Shown here: positions 46,001 to 56,951 of the stretch, piece after piece | Numbering within the stretch: the stretch's first letter is position 1 | Layout of the letters: each line of letters opens with the position of its first letter | DNA from: Larix kaempferi | Lineage: Eukaryota; Streptophyta; Pinopsida; Pinales; Pinaceae | NCBI GenBank assembly: GCA_027924585.1 | Contig: BSBM01000252.1 | Location: 5,456,001 to 5,520,000, forward strand | DNA length: 64,000 bases | Direction of reading: 5' to 3' | Translations under genes and position numbers: made by a program | The notes under the pieces: generated by a model | Database searches by the model: none | Told to the model about the DNA's origin: nothing | Seen by the model: the letters and a program-made list of their open reading frames with translations, nothing else

Positions 46001-46425
46001 CACTTAGGGAATTGCTTAGCAAGTGTCATCTGGTTATCCCCGCCTCCATTTATGATTTCCCTAAATAAGAAGACCGAGTGTTCGAGTTGCAGAATGAGCT
46101 GGACGAAGACTTGGATAGTATCAAGAAGATAGAGGTTTTGACTCAGGATGAATTTCAATGGTTCATTTGCCAACCTGCAATACATATTTATTTCTTGGAA
46201 GCAATGGCAAAAGAGGCTACGCAAGGAAAAGCGCTGATCAAGTCAGACCTTCATAAGCATGAAATAGCGTCCCAGGCAACAGTGTCTTCTTGTAGCAAGC
46301 TCATCGTAAGGGACATCGGCCAACGGTCTTCATACATTCAAAGTGTAGATGTTCCAGTAATTTCAAGCGAGCCGGTTGATGGAGGCTTGTCTTCGAGCCA
46401 GCCCGCAGAAGCCCCAGCAAATTAG
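43032..46425 (+). pseudogene. LTR-embedded accessory ORF, 5' copy (about 1,130 codons)
   Basis: Read through stops, the frame from ATG 43032 stays in register to about 45420 (stops include 43383 TGA, 43956 TAG and several in 44565-44760). A 1-nt deletion at about 45420 and a later shift move it to the frames ending at 45952 and 46425. Regions: basic, Ser/Glu-rich start (RRSSKRKATQKVTSDSEVEI); globular domain (43140-44500, e.g. LIVLMLSRLFGMPNGNIFKI); Glu/Gln-rich linker (44500-45060); coiled coil (45270-45850); C-terminal domain (45890-46425) ending in a Ser-rich tail. It lies in U3, upstream of the TATA box at 46636. Function unknown; the layout resembles the decayed ORF at 2687-5430. Confidence 0.7.
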
Positions 46426-46635
46426 ACAGATCATTCTTATTCTGTTTTAAGCAAGTGGAAAAGTGGGATTTCCACCTTTGTGTAATTTCTTTAAAAGGCC
46501 AGTTGGTCTCTATTTTTGTCTTATTTGTAAAACCTTCCACGTATTCATAGGCCTTGTAATGATGCGATGAATGCTGAAGGGAGGAGGTTTTAGAATTAGG
46601 GTACACTTGTCATCCCAAGAGGTGCTTTGTAAGAT

Positions 46636-46644
46636 TATAAATAG
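46636..46644 (+). promoter_or_regulatory. TATA box of giant 5' LTR
   Basis: TATAAATAG; the surrounding 50 bp are nearly identical in the 3' LTR (60592-60600). AATAAA follows at 46745-46750. RNA from here would not include the upstream sense ORF, except when read from the 3' LTR copy or from a separate U3 promoter. Confidence 0.65.
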
Positions 46645-47349
46645 AAGGTTAGAGGGAATAGAGAAGGACTTTTTTGTAGGGAAAATAAGCTTCTCAGCTT
46701 ATACGAATTATTTTGTATTCAGCTCTGTGGAAGCGATTTTGCCTAATAAAGAGCCTGAGGGAGACATTCGTTTTGCCTGGAAATGGATGTTGGATGTTTG
46801 CTAGATTATTCTTGTGGCGTTCATATCTTGCAGTGAGATCTTTCTTTGCTATTCAAAATTATTTCTGTGTGTTGAATGAACTTACTTATTTTTTGTGCAG
46901 TGATGTTTATCCTAACATGAGTAATAGAATGCTTTCACATGGATTAAAAGCTATCTTTTATATCTTTAATCTCTCGTTGTAGATGTATCTTTTTGATTTA
47001 ATGGCTATATGTTGATCTTTAGATATTTCCCTCAGCACATTGCTCATATTTACAGTTTGCTCCTTGCAGGGATAGATTAGATTTATTTCAGTATTAGATA
47101 CAAATTTGTTTCAAGCTCTACATTTAGACTAAATTAGCTTAGGCACTTGCACATCATTTTAATAATAAAATCAAAAAATAACGGTGGATCGGGCCAGAAC
47201 CGGTGTAAAAGAAAGCAAATCTGATGGTAGTCGGAACTACTAACCGGACGGATTCCCCATACGAAACGATGGACAATCTAATTGGGATAGTTTACCAGGG
47301 AGAATCTGTTTCTGCTTGATGCTGCGATCTTCGAGGCATCAACAGTTTT

Positions 47350-47370
47350 TGGCGCTAGAAGGAGGGCCTG
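47350..47370 (+). other. Primer-binding site of giant element
   Basis: TGGCGCTAGAAGGAGGGCC lies 5 nt after the LTR end CAACA. TGGCGC starts are usual for Tat/Athila-type gypsy elements; I cannot name the tRNA with certainty. Confidence 0.75.
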
Positions 47371-47376
47371 AAGTGC

Positions 47377-49353
47377 ATGGCTGATAAAGGAAAATCTCCC
47401 ATTGTCAAAAATGTTACTAAAAACCCACTTAAAATAGGAATTTCAGATAGCCCAAACCTTGAAGTAACAAATAAAGAAAACTCCATCTCTGATTCTGAAC
47501 ATCAAGAATTCTTTTATGCTATGCCTTTTGCAAAAATAGAAGATTTAAGGAGACATACATGATCTTATGTTAGGCAACTAGGTGGCTTAAACGCTGTAAC
47601 GTTCCTCCCTACGAAAAGTACTCCCAGAAAAGAAAGACAATACACTCGTGATTCGATTCTTGTGCAGAATTTTGAAGAGCTTGTAAACCTTACCTTGGAA
47701 GAGATCACAGAACCCCTGAGAGAAATTGATCTTAAAAATCCATAAAATCTTTCAGATCCAGAAAATCGTGGAGAACTTGTTACTCCAAAGAACACTCCAC
47801 CTAATTCACCATACAATTCTCCACCCGATTCCGCACGTAGAAACATGGCTGTGCCTGCTTAGAGAGCGAGGGGAGCATTGAATCTAGCTGGGCCATTCCA
47901 CAATCTGCCTAAAAATCTAGAGAAAGTCTTGCGTAAATTCAACCCAGGAAAATCCATTTCTGCTGAAGATCATCTCAAGAGTTTTTATTTAGCCTTGAAT
48001 CTTTTAAATGTACAACATGAAGATGTAGTTTGTATGGTTTTCCCATACACATTTGAGCTGAAAGTCTCTTCCTAGTATTTTAGCTTACAAGCTAGCTCAA
48101 TTTCCAGCTAGGAAGAATTTGAAACATGTTTCTTAAAGAAGTATGGAAATCAAAAGACTGTAGCTACACTCATGAAAGAATTACTGTTCATGAGAATGGA
48201 AAAGAAAGAAAAGGTTCAAGACTTCAACCAAAGGTTCACAACACTCTTAAATAATTTCAGCGAATCAAATAAGCTAGCAGAAGAATCTCTTGTTGAATAT
48301 TATACGACAACTCTTGAAGGGCCAATAGCAATGTTTGTCAAAAGATCGAAGAAAACCACCCTGATAGAAAATTTCGAAGAAGCTAGGAAGGTGGAAGAAG
48401 AAGTAGACAGCATTGCCAAACATGCTTTAGATACAGAGACAAAACCAGCAACTAGTAAAAAAACCTTGCTGCTCACCAGGAATAAAGAGGAGTCATTGGC
48501 AGACCTGGAGAATGTAGTTAAGATGATGCAGAAATTGTCCAATAAAATTGTAGATCCGGAGAAAGAAAAAGAAGCTAGTACCTCTAGGAAGCCTTTCAAA
48601 CCATTCTACAAGAAAAGAGAATACAACAATCAACCTCATCCACCTATGAATAATTCTCCTGTTTTAAATCTAAATGAAATAGGGATGGAAAACTTTTGCA
48701 CATTTCATCAAGAGCCACACTCGAAAAAGAGCTGCCCACAATGGATTAACTCTATGAGTTTAGTCATGAACCAAATGCTGGATTCACTGATTCCAGATCA
48801 AGATGATCCTCCAGAAGAACCAAGCCTTGAGATAGAGGAACCACCCCCAGACACTACCATGGTGCTATGGGATTGGGTACCTTTAACTGAATTGGTAGAA
48901 GATGATCCCATGGAAAACCCAGTCTCCGATGTGAACATTAACACTTGCAGTAAAGGTCCCATCGTAGATCCAGTTCCAAGCTCGACTATTTTCAAACATA
49001 AAGTTTCAAAAGAGACACCTAAAAGACACATTACAGTCATTCCTCCACAACCTAAAGCTAACCCAACAATGGCCAAACAGCCAAACATTCACACAATAGT
49101 TCAACAACCAAAGGTCACACTGAATAAGACAGACCATCAAACTAGAATGGTAAAAGAATGTGATATAGGATATGAAATCATTGAAGATATAAAGAAAGTA
49201 AAGGAAAATGTTTCAATATTCGATATGTGTTTGCTCCAGCAACGAGACAAGTTGTTTCATGTCCTGCAATCCCAACCCAACACCCCATTAACGAATGCTC
49301 AAGAAGACCGTAAAATTAATGAGGACAGTATCAACGAGAAATCCAAATCTTAG
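47377..49353 (+). pseudogene. Gag polyprotein of giant element
   Basis: One frame from ATG 47377 (MADKGKSPIVKNVTKNPLKI) to TAG 49353, broken by stops at about 47560, 47743, 47861, 48073 and 48108. The 393-codon remainder (48172-49353) is open. It has the gypsy capsid pattern (FMRMEKKEKVQDFNQRFTTL, EGPIAMFVKRSKKTTLIENF) and a zinc-knuckle-like FCTFHQEPHSKKSCPQW, then a Pro-rich acidic linker and VKENVSIFDMCLLQQRDKL, a segment I associate with the gag-protease junction of plant gypsy polyproteins. The next domain is in another frame. Confidence 0.85.
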
Positions 49354-49373
49354 ACATTGCCGTTCCTTTTAAC

Positions 49374-49700
49374 CACAATGTGCACAACTGTCTGGTAGAT
49401 TCTGGAGCATCTTCGAATGTCATGCCACTATCTCTCTGTAAAAAGATCAATGGTCAACCAATTCCATCCCCTTCCCAGATTATTCAGTTATATAGGACTG
49501 CTGTCAAAGTTATCGGGGAAATGAAAGATGTCCTCATTAGGTTATCAGAAGATTCTAGAGTTTGTCAGTTCATTGATATAATGGTAGTTGACATTCCCGA
49601 GGCCTATGGTTTGATCCTAAGCAGGGACTGGTCCACAAAGTTAAACAGTTACTTTGCAACTGATTGGTCCCATTTGTGGTTTCCATATCAAAATAGGTAG
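49374..49700 (+). pseudogene. Aspartic protease domain of giant element
   Basis: Active site LVDSGASSNVMPLSLCKKI (DSGA at 49398-49409), then MVVDIPEAYGLILSRDWSTK, as in plant gypsy proteases. It is shifted in frame relative to gag and ends in a stop at 49700. Confidence 0.88.
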
Positions 49701-49879
49701 AATCAGATCAAGGTTATGAGAGAACCACACATGAAACAAAATGTAACTCAACTAGAAGGAAAGAATGAAGCTGTGGCATTTTCATCTTTAGTTTTGGGAA
49801 ATTATTTCTTGGAAATTGATCCAGGTTATTATCAGTCTGAAACTATTAGCCATGAATCAGATGAATAGTCCGATCTCCT

Positions 49880-50480
49880 TCATTTTTCTCAAACTGATAA
49901 TATTGATTGTAATATAGTTAGTTTAGTCACTAACTTAGATCATAAGGATACTAACTTAGTTAAATCAAACGATCTTTTTTGGACACTATACTTTGATGGT
50001 TCTAAAACTTTGGAAGGATCCAGAGCCAGTTGTGTTCTGATGGATCCAGAAAGAAATAAGTATTTTTTGTCCTGTAGGTTAGAATTTGATTGTACTAACA
50101 ATACTGCTGAATATGAAGCTTTGGTCCATGGATTAAAGAAAGCCATCGATTTAAATGTTAATTTCTTGAAGGTGTTCGGTGACTCAGAAATAGTTGTGAG
50201 ACAGGTAAGAGATACCATTCACTGCCTTTCACCTCATTTGAGGAGTTATCAGGCTGAGGTATGGGATTTAATTATGCATTTTGATGCTTTCAATATAAAG
50301 TCCATTGCTAGATTGCAAAATTTTGCAACTGATTTGTTAGCAACATCCGCTTCCAGATTGGTGCCAACTAATAACAAGTGTTCAATTGAATTAATTTTTA
50401 GGCCTTCTATCCCTGACAATATCACAAAATTCAGAGTTTTCAATGATGACGAACAAATTATTAGTTTTCTAACAAACGCA
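49880..50480 (+). pseudogene. RNase H-like domain upstream of RT
   Basis: YFDGSKTLEGSRASCVLMDP, then TNNTAEYEALVHGLKKAIDL and VFGDSEIVVRQVRDT give the catalytic Asp (49994), Glu (50109) and Asp (50181) of the archaeal-type/RVT_3 RNase H family. This is a second RNase H, separate from the classical one after RT. It sits between protease and RT, whereas the textbook position in Tat elements is after the classical RNase H. I recall plant polyproteins with this same order. This part of the frame (50010-51095) is open into RT. Confidence 0.85.
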
Positions 50481-50689
50481 GACATTTTTCAGGAAGCTGT
50501 GATAGACGAAGAAGAACACGATTGTGATTTACAAAAGAAAGATGCATCTAAAGGCAATTTCATCCCCAAAGGGGTGAGTTTGCTTGAAATGTTGTTTGAT
50601 CTACATAGAAAGTTGAGAAGGCTAGAAAATACCAAAACCAATATCTCATCAATGCAACATGAATTGGTTAATTTGGGCACCGAGGCTGA

Positions 50690-51520
50690 ACCAAAGTTTG
50701 TTAACATTGGAAAATGTTGTTCACCAGGAGAAAAAGATAAGTTCATCAAGCTATTTCGACAATATAAATATGTTTTTGCATGGAATTATGAATATCTAAA
50801 AACATACGACACCTGCGTTATTCAACATGTCATACCAATGAAAGCAGGTGTTAAGCCATTTCAGCAGCAATTAAGAAGGATGCATCCTAGTCTTGAACCT
50901 CTCATTCAAAAGGAATTGAAGAAGCTATTGGATGCTAAAATAATCTTTAAAGTCTGGCATTCTGAGTGGGTTGCTAACTTAGTTCTCGTGATAAAGCAGT
51001 CAGGAGAGATAAGACTATGTGTTGACTTCAGAAATTTAAATAGAGCTTCAGATAAAGATAACTATCTCGTCCCTTCAATGGAACAAATTCTCTAGATGGT
51101 GTCAGGGTCTGAACTATTCTCTCTTCTTGATGGCTTCTCTGGTTACAATCAAGTGTTAGTAGCTGAAGAAGACCGTCTCAAGACTACTTTCCGCACTAAG
51201 TGGTGAACGTTCGCATACCGAAGGATGCCCTTTGTCCTAATAAACGCAGGAGCTATGTTTCAGTGAGCAATGGACATCGCCTTCTGAGGATTGGGTGGCC
51301 ATTGTGTCGTGGTCTATCTAGATGATGTGACACTTTTTTTGAAGAAAAGAGAAGACCATGTTGTTCATTTGAAGCACATTTTTTTATCGCTGCCAGAAAT
51401 ATGGTATCTCCTTAAATCCCAAGAAGAGCGTATTCGTTGTTCCCGAAGGTAAACTGCTGGGCCATATTATTTCCAAAAGACGAGTATCAATAGATCAAGA
51501 AAGAGTACAAGCTATCAATA
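50690..51520 (+). pseudogene. Reverse transcriptase of giant element
   Basis: It starts near FVNIGKCCSPGEKDKFIKLF and VIQHVIPMKAGVKPFQQQLR. GEIRLCVDFRNLNRASDKDN (51006-51065) and LFSLLDGFSGYNQVLV are fingers/palm motifs. The catalytic box is VVVYLDDVT (YLDD at 51315-51326). Stops lie near 51093, 51205, 51264 and 51288, and a frameshift near 51385. It keeps all key residues but is dead as it stands. Confidence 0.88.
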
Positions 51521-52125
51521 AAATTCCAATGCCTCATAACAAGAAATCCATGCAGTCCTTTATGGGCACTATCAATTTCATCCAAAGGTTTGTTCCATAT
51601 TTCGCGCAAATTGTTAAACCTTTGCAGCAAATGGTCAAGCAAAGCATACAGTTCAAGTGGACAGACTTAGAAAAGGATGCGTTCAGAGACATTAAGGCAG
51701 CCATAGCTAAAGATCCTTCCTTAAGAAACCTATATTTTGACAAATATTTTATCCTGTATACCTTTGCTTCGGATGACTCGTTTGCAGCGGTGCTCACACA
51801 AAAGGTAGAGTTAGGAGATGAGTATCCAATCTCATTTATGAGCACTGGTCTGCAAGGCATTGAACTGAATTATCCTGTCGTCGACAAACATGCGTATGAT
51901 TTTTTCAAAGAGGTCAAACAGTTCATACCATATATTCTGAAGAATAGAACTAAAGTTATAGTTCCTCACCCAGCGGTGAAATCCCTTTTTGTTCAAAAGG
52001 AATTGGGAGAAAGAAGAGGAAATTAGGTCACAACTCTTCAAGAATATGACTTAGAATTTAAACCAGCCACCATCATCAAGGGACAAGGCCTGTGTAAATT
52101 ACTTATAGAGCATCCAATTGATGAG
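51521..52125 (+). pseudogene. RT thumb/connection and classical RNase H of giant element
   Basis: The frame 51529-52026 reads SMQSFMGTINFIQRFVPYFA, then FILYTFASDDSFAAVLTQK and ISFMSTGLQGIELNYPVVDK, the RNase H region of gypsy pol. A stop at 52024 precedes ATTLQEYDLEFKPA-like sequence leading to integrase. Confidence 0.82.
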
Positions 52126-53456
52126 GAGCAGCACTGGAAGAATGAAGCCGAACTGAATTCAGTTGAGGTTTGTCCCATTTTCATAGCTCCTGCATCATGG
52201 TATAGAGATCTAGTGCATTATTTGCAGCAAGGATATCTACTAGAACATTGGAGTTCTAAGCAAAGAAGGGCACTCCATTTGAAATCAACAGCTTATCAAA
52301 TTATTGAGGGTGCACTTTTCAGAAAAAAAACTATGATGGAATTTTGCTTAGATGTCTAGAAAAGGAAGATGCAAGTAGAGTTGTCAAAGAATTACAAGAT
52401 GGCCCCGCTGGTGGACATTATTCGGGAGAGACGACAGCTCACAAAATAATCAGAGTTGGATATTATTGGCCCACCTTATTCTGAGATGCTCATGCTTATG
52501 CTCGGAACTATGATATATGCCAAAGAAGTGCTGCGAAATTACCTAAGGAAGCAAGACCTTTGCAGTCGGTTATTATCTCAGAACCTTTTGAACAATGGGG
52601 TATAGATGTCATAGGAGAGATAAATCCAAATTCTTCTCTTCAGCATCGATACATCCTCACATCCACTGACTACTTCACCAGATGGACGGAGGCAATCCCA
52701 TTGCGCAATATCAACGAAGATATAGTCATCAGTTTCTTGAAGGAGAACATCATAACCAGGTTTAGTGTTTCAATTTCCCTAGTATTTGATAATGCCACCT
52801 ATTTCTCGTCTTTTAAAATAAATGAATTTGTTTAAGATTGGGGAATTAAACTGCATTATTCAGCCAATTATTACCCTCAAGGAAATGGATTAGCTGAATC
52901 TTCAAACAAAAATCTCATCCGAATTCTCAAGAAGACTATGATAGAAAACCAACGGAGTTGGCATATAGCTCTCCCAAATGCCTTGTGGGAAGATAGGGTT
53001 ACTCCAAAGAACGCATTAGGGGTTTCTCCTTACACCCTCGTCTACAACAAAGAAGCTATTCTACCTCCCAATATCTTGCTTCCATCTCTGCAGTTGTCCC
53101 AAGCCTCTCGAGGTTCTGGTAGTCAAGTTTTACAATCCAGGATCGATACCTTGCTTCGACTTGAATAAGCCCGACAGAAAGCCAAAGACCGATTCCATCA
53201 GCACCAAGACATAGTCAAAAGATGGTTTGATAAGAGGAAGTATGGTAAAAGAAGTTTCGAAGTAGGGGATTTAGTCCTGAAATGGGACCATAATCATGAG
53301 GGCAAGGGGATGCACACTAAATTCCAACAATTATGGATAGGCCCTTACCAAATCTCTACAAAGCTGGGCCCATCCACTTATAAGCTAACAGACCTCCAGG
53401 GAGAGGAAGTAACCCTTCCTCTCAATGGCCTCGCCTTGAAGCAATACTTTGCTTAG
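52126..53456 (+). pseudogene. Integrase of giant element
   Basis: The zinc-binding region spans 52240-52550 (HWSSKQRRALHLKSTAYQI, GGHYSGETTAHKIIRVGYYW, CQRSAAKLPKEARPL) with a frameshift and stops. The DDE core has WGIDVIGEINPN (Asp near 52604), LVFDNATYF and NGLAESSNKNLIRILKKTM (Glu near 52900). The C-terminus ends EVTLPLNGLALKQYFA and stop at 53456. No chromodomain is visible. Stops at 52833 and 53166. Confidence 0.87.
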
Positions 53457-54523
53457 TCTCAATGAGACTCTCTGTACATAAATAAAGTTTTCTTTATTTT
53501 GCTTTAGCCTTTGTTTCTCGTGTTTCAACTAGATTTCTCTCCGCTCTTAGTTTTTGAGCTTTTTGTACAAAATCTGTCTCCTTGGGTCACCTGCAACTGG
53601 GCCTTCCGTGAAGGAAGATCTCGCAAGAGAATTGAACAACTTGTGAAGATGGAAATGTATCCTACAAAGAAAGTTTACCCATGCATTAGAGACTTTGCTA
53701 ATCATTCTCCAGAACGAAGAAGATCCTGTTCTATTGGTCACGCTAACCCTTGTTTAAATAACAGTGATCTGTGATTATCTTTACCACTATCTTCGAGCTC
53801 CATCCACCATCACACTTAAAATCATCTCAAGAAGATCGTTGTGGTTGGACCCATGGAAGAGCAGCATATCTCGAAGGCATATGGTATTGAAATGACTTCA
53901 TGTTGCAAATCTGAAAGCCAAATTGGCTTATAATCAAGGGTCTGTTTTCCAGAGATTCTCGCCTCAATCAAAGCATGACTGAGATAAAAGCAAAGTGTAC
54001 AGGTCAAGAAAGTTGTCCAAAATACTCAGCTGTAACTAGGCTCCTCTCCATCCATGAGGCTTGATAAAACAATACAATCTCTCACTCACACAAAAGGGCA
54101 TTATGGATTGAGGAGCCAAAATCAAAGACCGTATTTTAAAGAAAATATCTCTGGAAGGCTCAAAAAAGCAAAGTTGTCAAATATATGAACATCTAAATGG
54201 ATGCAGGCGGCATGGGAATGAGGAACAGAGAAATGGTGTCTATGAGATGTTGTTGTAAAATCCTGTGGAGTCCAATAGCAGTGGTCATCTGAAAGATGAA
54301 TCTTCTAAAAATGAACCCCATATGTTGGCCCTTGGAAAGTTTTAAAGATGTCTTCATCAAAGCTTCCTTCTCCCAATGACCAATGGATTAAGTGACTTAT
54401 TCCTGTGCTGAGATTCAAACGCTTAAGCCGACTGCTGCACACAAGGTGAACATCTTTTAAAAGGAATTCTTCCGATAAGCGAGATAGTATTCAGAGACCT
54501 ATGTTCGCCAACGATTCACCAAT
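53457..54523 (+). other. 3' non-coding region of giant element
   Basis: About 1.07 kb without a recognised domain. A purine-rich tract at 54211-54236 (GGGAATGAGGAACAGAGAAA and onward) could be a polypurine tract, but it is about 290 bp from the LTR start defined by homology. Confidence 0.5.
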
Positions 54524-55779
54524 TGTTGTTGCTACAACACCCTTCCCCAAATTTTTTTTTGAAGTTATTTGGGGCCCCTCCTTCAAACACTTTTGTAGCA
54601 AGCTCTTTAGGTCATCTTTCAGGTTTACCTCCAGCTAATCAGAATTTCATCGCCTGCTTCCAAAAGAGTTTCTCATTTTCTCTGAGGCAAAGTCATCCTT
54701 TCCCTTTAGCACAGGTTTTGGTCTTATATTCGCCGATGTAGCGTAAGGTTTAGATTTGAGCCCCCCATGACTTTGGTGCATCTTTAACCACAAGTCCACA
54801 ATCAAGCATAGGCCTTGACTCTAATTCAGCCGCCCTTTTGACAAGTCCCAAGTCTATTATCTGGCGCAATAAGCCAAAAAATTGTAAGCGCAAGAGATAA
54901 TTTTCCTCGGTTGCTCGAGAGTGGCACAAGAATTACCATTACTTCCCCACCTTGGAGCTGTGCTTCACTTCATTAGAAGAATTAAAAGTTAGCGCATCAC
55001 TCCCCAGCGCAACTATGATGATAGAGTCAAATCCCAAGCGCTAGAGATGCGCTTATCCTTCCCGCTTGCTAATCCGCACTCATCTTTTAGGATAACTCAT
55101 TTCTGGCGCGATTTTTCTGAGCGCAATCCTAACACCGGGATTTCTGCTTGAGTGCAAAGCTTATATTTGAACGTGTGCTTGCCACATAGCGCGAAACATT
55201 ACGGCCCCCACTTGGTGCCAAAGCTGAAATCGATACTCGGCGTGAAAAGATCTCCTCGATCCCTGTGCACCGGTAGAGTTGGTAATGCTTTTAATAAAGC
55301 CATGTGCCACTCCTAATGACTAATTCCTCGATCCCCGTGCTCTTAACCCCGCCAACTTTAAACGTACGTGAGCATTTAACTCTCCCCTATTTAACGCATG
55401 CAAGGTCGTTTTGGGTTTTATTCGGTCATTTGCTCTCAGAGTGCTCACCATCTGCGTCGAAGTTCGAAGCTGCCGTTTGCTGCAAACAGTTAAGGTCTCA
55501 AAACGCTCTCCATACTGACATGTAGGCTCTTTCCCAGTCCTACTTTTGGATTAGTAGGTTAAAATAATCATTCACGCACAGTTGAATAGCTCAAACACCC
55601 TCTGTTTTACTTGGCACGAAAGCTAGAAAGGACGTAGACCAACCGCTGTTCTTTTCCCTATAAGGATACAATGCCACCACCTTCAGACCAGGGCAGAGAC
55701 GGCCCCATCTCATAGGCACACAAGTCTCTCCCCTCTATTGTGTTTTTGGATTTCCTAGCTTTTCCCACAGAGTTTTCGT

Positions 55780-56187
55780 TCACCAAGCAAAACCTGCGGC
55801 TCCCCACGACCGCATGTTGAAAGTCTTATATGTTTTCTTGGCTGCGTAATAGTTTGGGGGTCTTTTTCCTTGAGTAGAGTCATTTTTCTAAAAATATAAA
55901 GTGCCCCGGTCATAAGGTCGAGTCGTCCCAATAGTATTTTTAGTGGACTCAGATTTTTCGCTCAAATCCATAGAAGCTGCAACATCCCGATGCCTCGTTT
56001 GCAAAACTCCTATCTAACCATCCTCTGTGCGTAAGGCCCAACCCTTCTCGCTCCTTGCAATTAAAGTCTCATGCTGTAAATACCGAGATACCTTGCTCGA
56101 CCAAGAGTGAGTTTTATTCATGCCAGGGTTGCCTAAAATTTTCATTGCTCGACCGAAGCTGCCATGGGGATGTGTTAAATCAACCAT
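55780..56187 (-). pseudogene. Antisense ORF, 3' LTR copy
   Basis: Counterpart of 41881-42288 with identical length and two TAG codons replacing Trp and Gln. Confidence 0.4.
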
Positions 56188-56951
56188 TTAAGCCCATTTA
56201 GAAACTCGAAGTCATGACTCGATCCTTAGCCGATAAAGCGTGTGGCTGCGAAACTTATCCCTTTTCAGCGTAGCTTCCACTCTAAGCTGCCGATGCATGA
56301 AATGTTAAACATTGACGCATAGATAATTTTGCATGCATTATGTTAAGCGATAGCGCAAAAGTAAGGATAGGAAGCAGCAGATTCGAAAATGTGTAAGCTA
56401 GCAAATGAGTGATTTTAGCTTTGGTGCACAAACAAAATTATGGCGCTAGCGCGTAAAATATTTTAGGTCTTAGCATAGGAATATATTTTCGCTCAGCGCC
56501 TGAATAAGTTTAGGCGCCGGTGCGAGTGGAACATTTAAATCTTAGCGCGTGAATTCCAGCTAATACCCCAGCGTGCGCTAGGTTTCCAATCTCAATGCGT
56601 GTATTATCCCAAGCACGGCGCAAAACTTAATTTAGGCACCAATGCTGAAGTCTCAAATCAGAACTCGTGCAAGAGTTTGTTTCGCAATCCTAGAGATGCC
56701 TGCACGCCAAAAATGAATCGCATAGACCCAAAATGATCTTGCTCTTCGTCCTGATTTGTTGTCTTTGTTTTAGCATGAAGGGACATTGTTGAATTAAGCC
56801 TACATGTGAAATGAAGATAATTATGTTCATTTTAGGAAGCCTCTAGTTTATGAAAGTGTCATATTCTGGCTTTGTTTTAGAGTGTTTCCAATGTTTGGAA
56901 ATGGTCTAAACTAAAGTTTTTTAATATTGCCTTGCTTGTCGCAGAATTACC

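Larger units (their letters stand above)
40627..47344 (+). repeat. Giant 5' LTR (6718 bp)
   Basis: In order it contains a Pro/Ser-rich open stretch (40627-40925), a GCGC-rich zone (40880-41350), an antisense ORF (41881-42288), a second GCGC-rich zone (42380-42800), a long decayed sense ORF (43032-46425), a TATA box (46636-46644), an AATAAA (46745-46750) and U5 to CAACA. Plant LTRs are usually hundreds of bases to a few kb and non-coding, so both size and coding content are unusual. Confidence 0.88.
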
